Shown here piece after piece: positions 6,608-7,247 of a stretch of 7,247 bases of DNA. Numbering within the stretch: position 1 is the first letter of the stretch; the number at the start of each line of letters is the position of its first letter. The DNA comes from Bacteroidales bacterium (GTDB lineage Bacteria; Bacteroidota; Bacteroidia; Bacteroidales; UBA1402), in NCBI GenBank assembly GCA_023230125.1, contig JALNXZ010000077.1:1-7247 (forward strand), given 5' to 3'. The position numbers were made by a program, and so were the translations under genes. The notes below the pieces were generated by a model. That model saw nothing but the letters and a program-made list of their open reading frames with translations, had not been told where the DNA came from and did no database searches.

Positions 6608-7247
6608 ATGAAAATATTGATAATCGGAGCCGGGAAGATGGGACGTTTTTTTGCAGATGTACTAAGCTTTCATCATGAGGTTTGCTTGTATGATGTGGAC
6701 CCGAAGCAGTTGAAGTTTGTTTACAATGCCATACGCACTACGGATTTGGAAGAAGTCAGGACTTTCGAGCCCGAACTGATGATAAACGCCGTAACCATCA
6801 AGTATACGATTGATGCTTTTGAGAGTGTAATACCTTACCTTCCAAAAAATTGCATCTTGTCGGACATTGCTTCCGTCAAGACCGGCCTGAAAGATTTCTA
6901 TGCAAATAGCGGCTTCCGGTTCGTTTCATCCCACCCGATGTTCGGCCCGACTTTTGCCAGCCTCAGCGATTTGAGCACACAGAGTGCGATCATCATTTCT
7001 GAATCAGATGCTTTGGGTAAGGCTTTTTTCAAAGATGTTTACCATTCTCTAAGACTCAACATTTTCGAATACACCTTCGAAAAACATGACCAGACAACGG
7101 CCTATTCCCTTTCCATCCCGTTTGCATCCACACTGGTCTTCGGATCTGTCATGCGTCATCAGGAAGCTCCCGGAACGACATTCAAAAAGCACATGGCCAT
7201 CGCAGAAGGACTGATGTCGGAAGATGACTACCTGCTTCAGGAAATAC
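6608..7247 (+). CDS. tyrA: Prephenate dehydrogenase, 3'-truncated by window end
   Basis: Oxidatively decarboxylates prephenate to 4-hydroxyphenylpyruvate, the tyrosine branch. The frame is open from ATG 6608 to the window end (213 residues); monofunctional enzymes of this type in Bacteroidales are about 257 residues, so roughly 45 are missing. The N-terminus is a Rossmann nucleotide-binding fold, IIGAGKMG (5-12), with Asp at 29 at the end of the second beta strand (LYDVDP), which favours NAD over NADP. Further family signatures are SDIASVK (85-91), SHPMFGP with the probable catalytic H109 (108-114), and EKHDQTTAYSLS with H160 (158-169). It starts 9 bases after the DAHP synthase/mutase stop, with no Shine-Dalgarno, and is the fourth gene of the operon. 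The region where other TyrA proteins carry a prephenate-binding Arg (about 192-199) looks divergent. Confidence 0.93.
   Translation, partial: MKILIIGAGKMGRFFADVLSFHHEVCLYDVDPKQLKFVYNAIRTTDLEEVRTFEPELMINAVTIKYTIDAFESVIPYLPKNCILSDIASVKTGLKDFYANSGFRFVSSHPMFGPTFASLSDLSTQSAIIISESDALGKAFFKDVYHSLRLNIFEYTFEKHDQTTAYSLSIPFASTLVFGSVMRHQEAPGTTFKKHMAIAEGLMSEDDYLLQEI

Noticed and set aside
1..7247. Mobile element, CRISPR, defence system or horizontally acquired island
   Set aside because: No direct-repeat array, transposase, integrase, att-like repeats or tRNA seen; gene content is ordinary core metabolism and repair in one orientation.

Overview
The window looks like core chromosome of a member of the Bacteroidales (Bacteroides/Parabacteroides-like). 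Three things point there: the DAHP synthase is a type I-beta enzyme fused to a C-terminal AroQ chorismate mutase, an arrangement known from Bacteroides, Porphyromonas and Prevotella; none of the internal start codons has a Shine-Dalgarno sequence, the upstream bases being A/T-rich instead; and the one recognisable promoter fits the Bacteroidetes TTTG / TAnnTTTG consensus. All genes are on the + strand. There is no sign of mobile elements, CRISPR, tRNA or rRNA.

Region 1 (2-3263) is a DNA-repair pair: the 3' three quarters of recJ (single-strand 5'-3' exonuclease), then 28 bases later recQ (3'-5' helicase) in full. The two products act together in recombinational repair in other bacteria. The RecQ is the roughly 630-residue type, with a long insertion that pushes the Cys4 zinc site far toward the C-terminus.

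Region 2 (3264-3479) is the most interesting part. It holds a Bacteroidetes-type promoter, a 25-codon leader ORF (3329-3406) in which 10 of 12 consecutive codons are Phe or Tyr, and a terminator hairpin ending in nine T's, 12 bases before pheA. The last sense codons of the leader contain AGCGGGATTTT, an exact copy of the terminator's 3' arm. Two identical segments therefore compete for one complementary segment. This is a complete ribosome-mediated transcription attenuator reading both Phe and Tyr.

Region 3 (3480-7247) is the controlled operon: prephenate dehydratase (pheA), a class I/II aminotransferase, the DAHP synthase/chorismate mutase fusion, and prephenate dehydrogenase (tyrA, cut by the window end). 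Gaps are 30, 5 and 9 bases. Together they give pathway entry (DAHP), chorismate to prephenate, both branches from prephenate (phenylpyruvate and 4-hydroxyphenylpyruvate), and a transaminase that could finish Phe and Tyr. A leader sensing both amino acids fits that gene content. Attenuation as a mechanism is well known; whether this dual Phe/Tyr leader has been described could not be checked here.
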